Assembly (NCBI RefSeq): GCF_034347425.1
Contig: NZ_CP133779.1
Coordinates: 3,472,001-3,536,000, forward strand
DNA length: 64,000 bases
Direction: 5' to 3'
Origin: Undibacterium sp. CCC3.4
GTDB taxonomy: Bacteria; Pseudomonadota; Gammaproteobacteria; Burkholderiales; Burkholderiaceae_D
This document shows positions 28,526 through 36,341 of the stretch, piece after piece. A model generated the notes under the pieces. It did not search any database. It had not been told where the DNA came from and worked only from the letters and a program-made list of their open reading frames with translations. The translations under genes were made by a program, and so were the position numbers. Within the stretch, counting starts at the first letter, position 1; the number at the start of each line of letters is the position of its first letter.

Positions 28526-28818
28526 GCGGCGGCTCCAGTTTGGCTCGCCGTGGCGAGCGGGATCGTCAGCGTAGCCGTGGTGCCGTGGCCAAGTTGGCTG
28601 GCTACGCTCAGTTGCGCACCGAGAATGTCGAGACGTTCGTAGATGCTGATGAGGCCAAGTCGTTGGCGGCAGTCGGCCGGTAGACGATACGCTGCCGCCA
28701 GTTGATATGCTGGAAGTAAATCATTCTTTCCAATAAAAATACCAATTCGCTGAAACCAGAGTGTAGCGGTTTCAAGCGCCAGCACGCTGTAGGAATATTC
28801 TGAAAATGTCGCCTTCAT
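28522..28818 (-). pseudogene. remnant of the cognate histidine kinase (C-terminal ATPase fragment)
   Basis: The 98-residue frame ends with GLISIYERLDILGAQLSVASQ then LGHGTTATLTIPL. This matches the G2-box end of HisKA_3-type ATPase domains ('GLGLIGIRERV..LGG.....S..G.GT.I.I.LP'). The usual GLGL motif is changed, the N and G1 boxes, the dimerisation helix and the sensor are missing, and the first ~50 residues match nothing recognisable. Its stop overlaps the regulator start, the standard layout of an intact kinase-regulator operon, so this is most simply a decayed kinase gene. Confidence 0.75.
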
Positions 28819-28843
28819 ACCGGCCCCAAAAAATCATGCTGCT

Positions 28844-29266
28844 TCAGCGAATATCTACGCGTCTTTGCTCGGTGCTTTGTTTTTTCGGTAATTGCAAACG
28901 CAAGACAGCTGCATCGAAACTTGCCTCAGCACGCGTGTCGTCGAGGTCTTGACTCAGATAGAGCGTGCGCGTTAACATGCCGTGGCAACGCTCGCGCCGC
29001 ACCGCGCGGCCATCAGCATCGCTGCTGTTCTGGTCAGCCTTGATCTCAGCGTGAATGTGTACCTGGTTGCCACAGACGCGGATATCGATATCCTCCTTGT
29101 TTACTCCTGGCAAATCGGCGCAGACCACGAAGCGGTCGGCAAGTTCGTCAACATCAAGACGGATATCAAGTGGTTCCAGATCAAGCCAGTTTCGGTTGAA
29201 CAGAGTTTTGAGCAAGCTGTCGAAAGGCAGCGATAAAGGGGATCCATAATTTGGTAAACGATGCAT
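28844..29266 (-). CDS. Hsp20 / alpha-crystallin small heat-shock protein
   Basis: The 140-residue protein has the alpha-crystallin domain (about 38-130) with RFVVCADLPGVNKEDIDI and the signature F-x-R-type stretch as LTRTLYLSQDLD, then AEASFDAAVLRLQLPKK. It is an ATP-independent holdase that binds unfolding proteins. The ATG at 29266 is preferred because a GCGAGG RBS lies about 8 bases upstream. No I-x-I tail is seen at the C-terminus, where the protein ends in RRVDIR. Confidence 0.88.
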   Translation of the reverse strand: MHRLPNYGSPLSLPFDSLLKTLFNRNWLDLEPLDIRLDVDELADRFVVCADLPGVNKEDIDIRVCGNQVHIHAEIKADQNSSDADGRAVRRERCHGMLTRTLYLSQDLDDTRAEASFDAAVLRLQLPKKQSTEQRRVDIR

Positions 29267-29483
29267 GATGAAAACCTCGCACAAGTATCAGAGTGGAAAA
29301 AATCGCGAACACGCAGGCTATGTGTGCCCTCAGGTTCGTGTGCCACAGCATGGTATGCGCATGAAGCGCGGCCAAACACTGTGCTTGACGAATAATGATT
29401 TTTGCGTGCAGCGAGTTTGATCTTTCGCATAAAATCTATTTTTTGAAATACCAAACTGATGAAGGTGAGCCGGCGATATAACG

Positions 29484-29957
29484 ATGGGAAATTTAAAAAC
29501 TTGTATTTGTTTTTTATTATTGTGCAGTGCCTTGTGCGGGTCGGTGCAGGCCCAAGCCCAAGCCGATTTGTTTCGTATCGATTTTTATTGCGACGCGATG
29601 CCGTTTGAGTGCCTGACCGGTGGTGTCGGTGCGGAAGAGCGCGCTGCCATACAGGCACAAGCGAACCGCTATAGCCTGAGGCTGGTGACGGTAGCACGCC
29701 AGAGCGGCTGGTACTTGGCGGGGGTGGAAATCACGCTGGAGGCTTTGCATCTCGGCGCGCGACCGGTCCATTTGCTGACGCAAGTGATGGCCGGGCCTTT
29801 ACTCTATCTTGCTTTGCCTCCCGGGCAATATGCGATCACTGCGCGCTACCGCGGCGACAACGGCATCCTGCAAGAGCAACGTACGCTTACCCAACTACGC
29901 AGCGTCGATGAGCATCGTCAATTGTTATTGTATTTTATTGAGGCAGACCAGAACTGA
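29484..29957 (+). CDS. small secreted protein of unknown function
   Basis: The 157-residue protein has a clear signal peptide (hydrophobic FLLLCSALCGSVQA, cut near residue 23). The mature part contains two cysteines spaced as FYCDAMPFEC, then TGGVGAEERAAI and a beta-rich segment ending LPPGQYAITARYRGDNGI. That segment resembles carboxypeptidase-regulatory-like or surface-attached beta-sandwich folds. An RBS (aaggtgag) lies upstream. No family is recognised. The composite inverted repeat begins 11 bases after its stop. Confidence 0.6.
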   Translation: MGNLKTCICFLLLCSALCGSVQAQAQADLFRIDFYCDAMPFECLTGGVGAEERAAIQAQANRYSLRLVTVARQSGWYLAGVEITLEALHLGARPVHLLTQVMAGPLLYLALPPGQYAITARYRGDNGILQEQRTLTQLRSVDEHRQLLLYFIEADQN

Positions 29958-29967
29958 AGAATTATTC

Positions 29968-30387
29968 TCAGATGTGCGCGTAAAACCTCGGCGTTCAGAA
30001 GCTGTCGCAAAAGGGTTTTCAGTCGGCATCATTACCCCAACTGGCAGACACGCCATTCCCGCGCGCTTTTGGCGGGAACCTGACGGCGTTCGTGGTTAAC
30101 TGAAAATGCCAGAAACGATGGTGTTTTCAGTGCTGAAAACGACACTGGGGTCGCGCCAAAGGCATGCGGGAATGACGAGGTGTGCGGTGTTTCAGGTATG
30201 AAAATGTAGTCATGTACAGCCCTGGCGAATCTGATGAAGCTGTTCTAAATAACAGCATAAAAACAGCGCCCTCAACAGCGCAACGGCTCTGGACATCATT
30301 TTCCAGCGTTCATTTTGCTCCTTATTTTACAGATGTCGGAGCTGTCGCGACAGCCTCTGAACGTCGAGGTTTTACGCGCACATCTGA
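29968..30387. repeat. inverted-repeat element copy D with 41-bp imperfect arms
   Basis: The left arm (29968-30008) and right arm (30347-30387) are inverted copies with 2 mismatches in 41. The inner 15 bases of each arm are the element end (TTCAGA[A/G]GCTGTCGC). The outer 26 bases (beginning TCAGATGTGCGCGTAAAACC) are host sequence that also encodes the end of the Crp/Fnr frame. The interior to about 30208 is a diverged copy of the element seen at 13.5 and 33.7 kb, including AACTGAAAATGCCAGAAA and GCATGCGGGAATGACGAGG. Bases 30209-30346 are unrelated. No real gene lies inside. Confidence 0.8.
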
Positions 30388-30521
30388 TAAATTCGCTCAA
30401 TGCTTCCAGATTCGGAATGCTGATTTCACGGCGCCCTCTTTCCTTAAATTCAATCAATCCTTCACGTTCCAAGCGGCACAAGGCGCGGCTAATCGATTCC
30501 AGTCGCAAGCCCAAGTAGTTA
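30296..30521 (-). pseudogene. 3' part of a Crp/Fnr-family regulator gene, separated by an IS3-family insertion
   Basis: On the minus strand this piece encodes YLGLRLESISRALCRLEREG and LIEFKERGRREISI, the recognition helix and wing of a Crp/Fnr winged-helix domain. Removing the IS element and one copy of the GTTA duplication restores the frame exactly: ...SRADIGN joined to YLGLRLES. The last codons run into the right arm of the inverted-repeat element, so the original C-terminus after FIRCA is uncertain. Confidence 0.9.
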
Positions 30522-30586
30522 TAGTGGATCCACATATCCGGACAACAGTTTAAACTAGTGTCTGTCGAAAAGAGACGAGGCAGACC

Positions 30587-30880
30587 ATGAGTGAAAATAA
30601 GAGAAAAATATTTAGCGGCGCACAAAAAGCCAAGGTAGCAGTTGAGGCAATCAAAGGCGAAAAGACGATCAATCAGATCGCCCAAGAGTTCGGGGTGCAT
30701 CCGACGCAGGTTAGCCAGTGGAAGAAAGAATTACTGGAAAATGCAGGCAGTCTGTTTGAAGGTAAGCGCGGTCCGAAACCGGCCAGCACACAGAACGACC
30801 CAGACCGTCTCTATGCCAAAATTGGGCAACTGAATATGGAACTCGATTGGCTTAAAAAAAAGTCAGGGATCAGCCTGTAA
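30587..30880 (+). CDS. IS3-family transposase OrfA
   Basis: The 97-residue protein has the HTH of IS3-family OrfA (FSGAQKAKVAVEAIKGEKTI, then EFGVHPTQVSQWKKELLENA) and a leucine-zipper-like tail (IGQLNMELDWLKKKSG). An A8 run at 30854-30861 (context CTTAAAAAAAAG) lies near its end and is a typical -1 frameshift site. Frameshifting would give the OrfAB fusion transposase by reading directly into the orfB frame. Confidence 0.93.
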   Translation: MSENKRKIFSGAQKAKVAVEAIKGEKTINQIAQEFGVHPTQVSQWKKELLENAGSLFEGKRGPKPASTQNDPDRLYAKIGQLNMELDWLKKKSGISL

Positions 30881-30888
30881 CGGAACGA

Positions 30889-31800
30889 TTGCAGTGGGTA
30901 GAGCCGCTCTCTGCCCTTTCAATCGCCACACAATGCCGTCTCGTTTCAGTCACGCGCTCGGTCGTGTACGACAAGAAAAAGCGCTTGCAAGAAGAGATCA
31001 ATCCGTTTGATAGTTTGCTGTTGCAATTGCTTGACGAGGAATACACCAGACATCCATTTTACGGCACGCGACGCATGACGCATTACTTGCGAGACTGTGG
31101 CCATGCAGTGAACCGCAAGCGCGTACAGAGGCTGATGCAGCAACTGGGATTGGCAGGTATGGCCCCAGGCCCCAACACCAGTAAAGCGCATCCGCAGAAC
31201 AAGATTTACCCGTACTTACTGAGAGGTATCGATGTCACTCGACCAAATATGGTCTGGAGTACAGACATCACATTCATCAGGCTGCCGCGGGGTTTTGTGT
31301 ATCTGGTGGCGATCGTTGACTGGTATAGCCGGAAGGTGCTGTCTTGGCGGTTGTCGAACACGATGGATGCGGGGTTTTGCGTGGACTGCTTGGAAGAAGC
31401 CATAAAATGGTATGGAACGCCGGAGATTTTTAATACCGATCAGGGTGCGCAGTTTACCAGCCAGGCCTTTACTGGGCTGCTGCTTAGAAACGGCATCAAA
31501 ATCAGTATGGACGGTCGCGGTCGGGCGTTGGATAATATTTTTGTTGAGCGTCTATGGCGCAGTGTGAAATATGAAGAAGTGTATTTGAAAAAGCATGAAA
31601 GTATGCCGGAGTTGGTGATCGGCTTGGCGAACTATTTTATGTTCTACAACGCTGAACGTAAACATCAATCATTGGGTTATCAAACGCCGGAAACCGTGTA
31701 TGGCTCAGGCGTGGGCGGCGGTGCCAAGATCGTAAACAAATTTGGTACTGAACTGCCTGATTCAAAAAAGCTAGAAAAGAAAAGCACGGTAGTGATGTAG
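30889..31800 (+). CDS. IS3-family transposase OrfB (DDE integrase)
   Basis: The frame gives 303 residues from the TTG at 30889, but in the cell it is probably made as an OrfAB fusion by -1 slippage at the A8 run (30854-30861), since it is open back to that point. The DDE triad is visible as D in WSTDITFIRL, D in FNTDQGAQFTS and E in NIFVERLWRSVKYEE. The HTH_21 region YGTRRMTHYLRDCGHAVNRK precedes the core. The C-terminal YNAERKHQSLGYQTPETVY is typical. No interruption is seen. Confidence 0.93.
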   Translation: MQWVEPLSALSIATQCRLVSVTRSVVYDKKKRLQEEINPFDSLLLQLLDEEYTRHPFYGTRRMTHYLRDCGHAVNRKRVQRLMQQLGLAGMAPGPNTSKAHPQNKIYPYLLRGIDVTRPNMVWSTDITFIRLPRGFVYLVAIVDWYSRKVLSWRLSNTMDAGFCVDCLEEAIKWYGTPEIFNTDQGAQFTSQAFTGLLLRNGIKISMDGRGRALDNIFVERLWRSVKYEEVYLKKHESMPELVIGLANYFMFYNAERKHQSLGYQTPETVYGSGVGGGAKIVNKFGTELPDSKKLEKKSTVVM

Positions 31801-31894
31801 TGCGAATAACGGGGCAGCGCCGCGCAGCTGTGGCAGAAACAGGCACTATCTTAAACTCTTTGAATAATTGTCTGGACTTAGGGGGCCACTTTAA

Positions 31895-32551
31895 GTTACC
31901 AATATCGGCCCGACTCAAATGCACATTAAATTGATCAGTACGCAAACCGCGCTCGGCCAGCGCATTGGCCCATTGCAGTAAAAAATCACATACCCGCGCA
32001 TCCGACGGCAAGGTACCCATCGATAGCATCCAATTGCGATGCTGGCCCAATTGCATGCCCATGGCACGGAATAATAAACGCAGCAGCCGCGGTTCCGACA
32101 TGCCAATTTGCAGCAGACGTTCGTAATTGACGACCCATACCTCACTGCGATCAAGTGCAACGGCGGAACAGCTATAGCATCCGCCCGAGATGCCGTCAAA
32201 ACCCAGCCAATCGCCTTTAAAATACAAGCCGATCGCTTGCTCACGTCCATCGACACTCAAATTCATTAATTTGAATAAGCCAGAGCTGACCAAGTACAAG
32301 CGTTCAAACCGCTCGCCATAAAGGTATAATTTTTCATCGATTTTAAGCTTGCGACGAGTAAACACCATCTGCGATTCCAATGCGCTGAGCGACTCTTGCC
32401 ACAATGCTTTATCCAGCTGTTGTTTGGCGGCATAAGCAACCATTGACGGCAAAGATAGTAAGGCAGCGGGCAGGTTCTTCTCAGCATAAGCAGCATCCGA
32501 GAACATCAAATCGCGTTCCAAGGCTGATGGCGCATTGAGCAGTGTTTCCAT
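31895..32551 (-). pseudogene. 5' part of a Crp/Fnr-family transcriptional regulator, interrupted by an IS3-family element
   Basis: The piece encodes about 219 residues. It holds the cyclic-nucleotide-binding-like beta-roll (KIDEKLYLYGERFERLYLVS and MNLSVDGREQAIGLYFKGDW, then GFDGISGGCYSCSAVALDRS), the dimer helix, and the start of the HTH (HLSRADIGN). It then runs into the IS end, where the frame adds about 85 foreign residues. The N-terminus lacks the four-cysteine cluster of oxygen-sensing Fnr/Anr, so the ancestral protein was a Crp/Fnr relative without an Fe-S sensor. Without the recognition helix the product should not bind DNA. Confidence 0.92.
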
Positions 32552-32773
32552 TTCTCCCCCTATGAATGTTTATTGATAGCTGGCACAGATTTGGCGCTAC
32601 AAGGCAGGAAACTGCGCTGTTCCTGGATCGGGGTCGTCTGTCCCATTGGTCGCAGCCATCTCGTTTGCTCAGTGCCTCAGCTTAAGGAAAAAAATGGCTC
32701 TCACGAATACCGGATTACCTTGATAAGGACTACCTGTTTTCAGGTATTTATCAGATCTGAAGAAAGCGCGGCG

Positions 32774-32922
32774 CTTCAGAGGAGGTCGTAAACGGGTTTT
32801 CAATCGGCATTATTAGTCCAGTCGGCCATCACGTCGTTCCTGCGAACTTTTGGCAGGAACCCCGCGGCGTATGTTTGCGGTGGAAAAAGGCGTCCGTCAG
32901 GCTTTTGCGACAGCCATCTTCA
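32774..32922. repeat. inverted-repeat element copy E, strongly diverged
   Basis: Ends TTCAGAGGAGGTCGTAAACG (left) and CTTTTGCGACAGCCATCTTC (right) correspond to the element ends at 13.5 and 33.7 kb. Interior pieces CTTTTGGCAGGAACCCCGCG and AGTCGGCCATCACGTCGTTC also match. The left end and interior carry many substitutions and deletions. The rest of the 32552-33076 gap holds only short frames without features. Confidence 0.65.
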
Positions 32923-33076
32923 GGATGGGGAAGAGGTCCAACAAAAAATTAAAAAAATGAGGTAGTCGAGGCAGGGGTAGCGTGGATTGCTCCTGTGCTT
33001 GTTTAATATACTCGCTCACAGCCGTGCTGCATGAAGCATATTTGGGTGCAATTATTTGTCAGTTTTTTTTCTTGCT

Positions 33077-34263
33077 ATGAACCTGAATCATTGGGGAAAT
33101 CATCCTATGGCATGGAGATTGTGCCCTTGGCGATCTATCCACGCAAAAATCACTCTGAGCACATGTCTACTATTTTTAGTGTGCATGTGCTCCTTGTCTT
33201 ATTATGTTTACGCATTGCTGCACGCTGGATGGTATCGTGGTGGCGGACAGCAAGCAAACCCATGTAGGCGAAAATTATTTGAGCAATACAACCGTCGCGG
33301 CAGCCTTGCAGCAGCGTTCGGCCGGCGTCAGTGTGCCGCAGCTGGATTCGCTTAGCAATGAGGCTCAATTCCATTTGGTGGTGCCGGTTTATGATAGGCA
33401 GAAAAACGTGATCGGCGCGCTGGCCGGGGTCACTGGGCTGCGTGCACCGAATTTTCTCGATGACTATATCCGTAACCGTTACGGCCGCAGCGGTGGCTAT
33501 TTACTGATTGCACCACGCGAACGTCTCCTGATTCGTGGCTTGTCGCATAGCCGTTATATGGAAGCCTTGCCGGCGGCCGGCATTAATCCCGGTATCGATC
33601 GGTATCTGCAAGGTTATCAGGCTTATGCGGTGATTCATCAAAAATCTGACTAGGGTTTGAAACCCCGGCCTTCAGAGGCTGTCGCAAAAGCCTGATGGAC
33701 GTTTTTTACACCTGAAACACCGCATGCCGCGTCATTCCCGCATGCTTTTGGCGGGAACCCAGTGTCGTTTTTTACACTGAAAATGCCACAATTTCTGGCA
33801 TTTTCAGTTAACCACGAACGCCGCTGGGTTCCTGCCAAAAGCGCGCAGGAATGACGTGTCCACCAGTTGGGGTCATGATACCGACTCAATACCCTTTTGC
33901 GACAGCCTCTTTTGGCCGGTGAGCGACGAAGGAGCGACGCGATGGGAGGGGATGCAAACCCCTTCCAGAGTCTGTTCCATCGTCGCTTGCGACGATCCAT
34001 TAAGTTGTTGAGCCGAAGGGCATGGAAATTTTGAGTTCAGCGAAAAATATTCCAGCCGCTGATGCCAGCACGCTCGATAGGATTTCGAGCAATCAAACTG
34101 CGCGGCTGCTCGTGCCGGTGAGCAGCGAGGATGAAGTCGCTCAACTGATCCATACATTCAATCGCTTACTTGATACCTTGACGCAAAGAGAATCGGCTTT
34201 GAAAAAAAGTGAATTCTTTGCTCGCGCGATGTTTGCTGTGGAAGTCCCGATCTTTATCGCCAG
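33077..34263 (+). pseudogene. broken membrane sensor gene (TM-Cache-HAMP), split by a composite repeat
   Basis: An ATG at 33077 starts a frame with a basic tail and a transmembrane helix (ITLSTCLLFLVCMCSLSYYV). Near 33200-33250 the sequence changes frame to DGIVVADSKQTHVGENYLSN and continues as a Cache domain (FHLVVPVYDRQKNVIGALAG). At 33637 it is cut by composite repeat copy B. After 34020 it resumes with a HAMP-like segment, LLVPVSSEDEVAQLIHTFNR, and a coiled-coil stretch, then ends at about 34263. The output domain (GGDEF, kinase or methyl-accepting) is missing. The N-terminal half of the Cache domain also seems deleted. Confidence 0.8.
33637..34009. repeat. composite repeat copy B (inside the broken sensor gene)
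   Basis: The outer left arm is at 33637-33670 and ends GGCC. The inner element (33675-33909, 235 bp) is bounded by GAGGCTGTCGCAAAAG / CTTTTGCGACAGCCTC with TTCA and TTTT spacers. The outer right arm starts GGCC at 33914 and runs to about 34009. The core 33730-33856 forms a near-complete hairpin: GTCATTCCCGC...TTTTGGCGGGAACCCAG pairs with CTGGGTTCCTGCCAAAAG...GCAGGAATGAC. GGCC on both sides of the inner element looks like a 4-bp target duplication. Only one 24-bp unit is present. Confidence 0.85.
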
Positions 34264-34385
34264 CCGTGCACCGATAAGCGGCCGGGAAACCGAATGATTT
34301 GCTCCATACCATTATGATCGACCACGGCGATGCAAGGGCGACGCGGATTGAATTCAAGCGGTTTGCCCGTCGCACCGACAGGGCG
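34264..34385. other. short gap with unrecognised remnant sequence
   Basis: This stretch lies between the broken sensor gene and the MoxR stop codon. A minus-strand frame reads PLEFNPRRPCIAVVDHNGME, which looks protein-like but is too short to name. It may be the end of another truncated gene. Confidence 0.3.
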
Positions 34386-35249
34386 TCAGCGATTGGTACG
34401 TGACATGAAGATCAAACGTTCGAACAGGTGCACATCTTGTTCATTTTTCAGTAAGGCACCATGCAAGGGTGGCACGATGGCTTTGTTGTCTTTGCTGCGC
34501 AAGGCTTCGGCAGGGATGTCTTCTGCCAGCAAGAGTTTGAGCCAATCGATGAATTCTGAGGTGGATGGCTTTTTCTTGAGTCCGGCGACATCGCGTACTT
34601 CGTAAAAAGTCTGCAAGGCCTGTGCCAGCAAGTCGGCTTTCAATTGCGGAAAATGCACGTGGACGATTTTTTGCATCGTCTCTTTATCGGGAAACTTGAT
34701 GTAATGGAAAAAACAGCGGCGCAGAAAAGCATCCGGCAATTCTTTTTCGTTATTCGAGGTGATGATCACCAGCGGTCTGTGCTTGGCGCGTACCATTTCG
34801 CGCGTTTCATAGACGTAAAATTCCATGCGATCGAGTTCGCGTAATAAGTCGTTCGGGAATTCGATATCGGCTTTGTCGATTTCATCGATCAACAAGACCA
34901 CCGGTTCATCGGCGGTAAACGCTTGCCACAACACGCCTTTGACGATGTAATTATGAATATCTTTGACGCGCGCGTCACCGAGCTGGGAATCGCGCAGGCG
35001 CGAGACGGCATCGTATTCGTACAAACCTTGCTGAGCTTTGGTGGTGGATTTGATATGCCATTGCATTAAAGGCATATTCAAGGCTGCGGCGACTTCTTCG
35101 GCCAGCATGGTTTTGCCGGTACCCGGTTCACCTTTGATCAGTAAGGGGCGTTGCAGCTTCAAGGCAGCATTGACTGCGAGTTTCAAGTCATCGGTGGCGA
35201 CATAATTGTCGGCACCTTCAAAGCGAAGGGCGGTAGTTTCCTGCGTCAT
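34386..35249 (-). CDS. MoxR-family AAA+ ATPase
   Basis: The 287-residue ATPase has Walker A GEPGTGKT (40-47), Walker B VVLLIDEIDKAD, and sensor-1 LVIITSNNEKELPDAFLRRC. MoxR proteins act as chaperone-like ATPases that usually work with a VWA-domain protein encoded just downstream. No VWA gene follows here: the downstream side is the decayed region. The ATG at 35249 is chosen because the upstream 12 codons are not conserved and DNA upstream is AT-rich intergenic. Confidence 0.92.
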   Translation of the reverse strand: MTQETTALRFEGADNYVATDDLKLAVNAALKLQRPLLIKGEPGTGKTMLAEEVAAALNMPLMQWHIKSTTKAQQGLYEYDAVSRLRDSQLGDARVKDIHNYIVKGVLWQAFTADEPVVLLIDEIDKADIEFPNDLLRELDRMEFYVYETREMVRAKHRPLVIITSNNEKELPDAFLRRCFFHYIKFPDKETMQKIVHVHFPQLKADLLAQALQTFYEVRDVAGLKKKPSTSEFIDWLKLLLAEDIPAEALRSKDNKAIVPPLHGALLKNEQDVHLFERLIFMSRTNR

Positions 35250-35504
35250 GGCGATGGGCGTTCGTGAGTGAATTGATCGGTGCACAAGTGCAGCAAAGCA
35301 CGCTTGCAGACGTTATAAGCTCTCGAGTATAAGCCAGAATGTCGAATAATGTGAACGTACGTGCTGATTTCAGTGCAGCTGCGCGATGAGGAAATTTTGA
35401 AATGCAAGCAGCAATTTTGCGAATGCTTGGTTTGTATCAGTAAGCAACAAAAAATCTAGTCAAAAAGCAATTTTTGGCAATTCATGTGTGTTTTTTACGC
35501 CGAT

Positions 35505-35540
35505 TTGATATTGATCAGATAAAATAAGGATCTATATCAA
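35505..35540. promoter_or_regulatory. possible tandem FNR/Anr-type sites upstream of the cytochrome c genes
   Basis: TTGATATTGATCAG (35505-35518) matches TTGAT-N4-ATCAA at 9 of 10 positions. A weaker site, AGGATCTATATCAA (35527-35540), matches 8 of 10, with centres 22 bp apart. They lie 46-81 bases before the start codon at 35586. The rest of the 336-base gap between the divergent MoxR and cytochrome genes is AT-rich with no other feature. Binding is inferred only from the match. Confidence 0.5.
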
Positions 35541-35585
35541 GGTGTCGTCTTCATCGTACTGTTGGTTATTACTCAATTCGCTCAT

Positions 35586-35909
35586 ATGAAAAAACTGTTT
35601 GCACTCCTCGCTTTGGCGAGTCTCACTCAGGCTGCCTTGGCAGCCGAAGTTGTTGGCAACGCGAAGGACGCGGCGGATAAGAAAATCGCGATGTGCATCG
35701 GTTGCCATGCTATTCCCGGTTATAAAGCGACCTTCCCCGAAGTATATCGGGTGCCGATGATCGGTGGGCAATCGGCCAAATACATCGAGAGCGCGTTGCA
35801 GGCTTACCGTAAGGGCGATCGTAAGCATTTGACGATGCGTGGCGTGGCAGGCAGTTTGTCGGATCAGGATATTGCTGATTTGGCCGCCTATTACTCACAA
35901 CAAAAATAA
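35586..35909 (+). CDS. small periplasmic c-type cytochrome
   Basis: The 107-residue protein has a signal peptide (KLFALLALASLTQAALA, cut near residue 19) and one heme-attachment motif CIGCH (37-41). A methionine ligand candidate is in HLTMRGVAGSLSD. It resembles cytochrome c553/c4-type single-heme carriers. A second cytochrome gene starts 13 bases after its stop, so the two are co-transcribed. They likely shuttle electrons in the periplasm to a terminal oxidase. FNR-like sites precede the pair. Confidence 0.92.
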   Translation: MKKLFALLALASLTQAALAAEVVGNAKDAADKKIAMCIGCHAIPGYKATFPEVYRVPMIGGQSAKYIESALQAYRKGDRKHLTMRGVAGSLSDQDIADLAAYYSQQK

Positions 35910-35922
35910 TACAGGAGCTCAC

Positions 35923-36270
35923 ATGCATAAAAATATCTGGTTGGCTGCGCTCTTGTCTTTGTCGGCGGCGAGTGCATTTGCCGGTGCGAATATCGCAGCC
36001 GGTAAAGCCTTGGTAGAAAAAAGTAATTGCGCATCATGCCATGGTAAGGATTTTAATTCGCCGATTGATCCGACTTATCCGAAATTAGCCGGACAGCATG
36101 CTGATTACATCGTGCAGGCTTTAGTCGCTTATCAGCGTGGTAGCACAGGGCCTAACGGTCGCAGCAATGCGATCATGGGTGCGCAGGCGAAAGTCTTGTC
36201 GCATACTGACGTGCAAGATATCGCTGCCTACCTGCAAAGCTTGCCGGGCAGCTTGGTGGTGCAAAAATAA
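35923..36270 (+). CDS. small periplasmic c-type cytochrome
   Basis: The 115-residue protein has a signal peptide (NIWLAALLSLSAASAFA), one heme site CASCH (36-40) and a C-terminal methionine ligand candidate in SNAIMGAQAKVLS. The segment KLAGQHADYIVQALVAYQRG is typical of cytochrome c4/c553-like monoheme domains. The ATG at 35923 has an RBS (caggagctcac). The gene forms a pair with the preceding cytochrome and ends at a clear terminator. Confidence 0.92.
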   Translation: MHKNIWLAALLSLSAASAFAGANIAAGKALVEKSNCASCHGKDFNSPIDPTYPKLAGQHADYIVQALVAYQRGSTGPNGRSNAIMGAQAKVLSHTDVQDIAAYLQSLPGSLVVQK

Positions 36271-36290
36271 TTGACCATCATGCTCAAACG

Positions 36291-36318
36291 AAACCACGCT
36301 TAAGCGTGGTTTTTTTTC
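36291..36318 (+). terminator. intrinsic terminator of the cytochrome pair
   Basis: AAACCACGC / GCGTGGTTT with loop TTAA is followed by a T8 run. Confidence 0.9.
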
Positions 36319-36341
36319 GGGCCAGAAACGTGGTTTGCTAC

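Larger units (their letters stand above)
30522..31894 (+). mobile_element. complete IS3-family insertion sequence (about 1.37 kb)
   Basis: The element carries orfA and orfB in overlapping-frameshift arrangement. Its ends are imperfect inverted repeats: the left end reads TAGTGGATCC and the right end, read inward, TTAAAGTGGCC. The flanking GTTA (30518-30521 and 31895-31898) is present once in the reconstructed target gene, so it is a target duplication of about 4 bp. The outer few bases are ambiguous because the ends begin TTA-like. It sits in a Crp/Fnr-family regulator gene. Both frames are intact, so it may still be mobile. Confidence 0.9.

Noticed and set aside
32573..32791. 72-residue plus-strand frame divergent from the Crp/Fnr pseudogene
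   Set aside because: No domain, no RBS, and it runs into the degraded repeat copy E.
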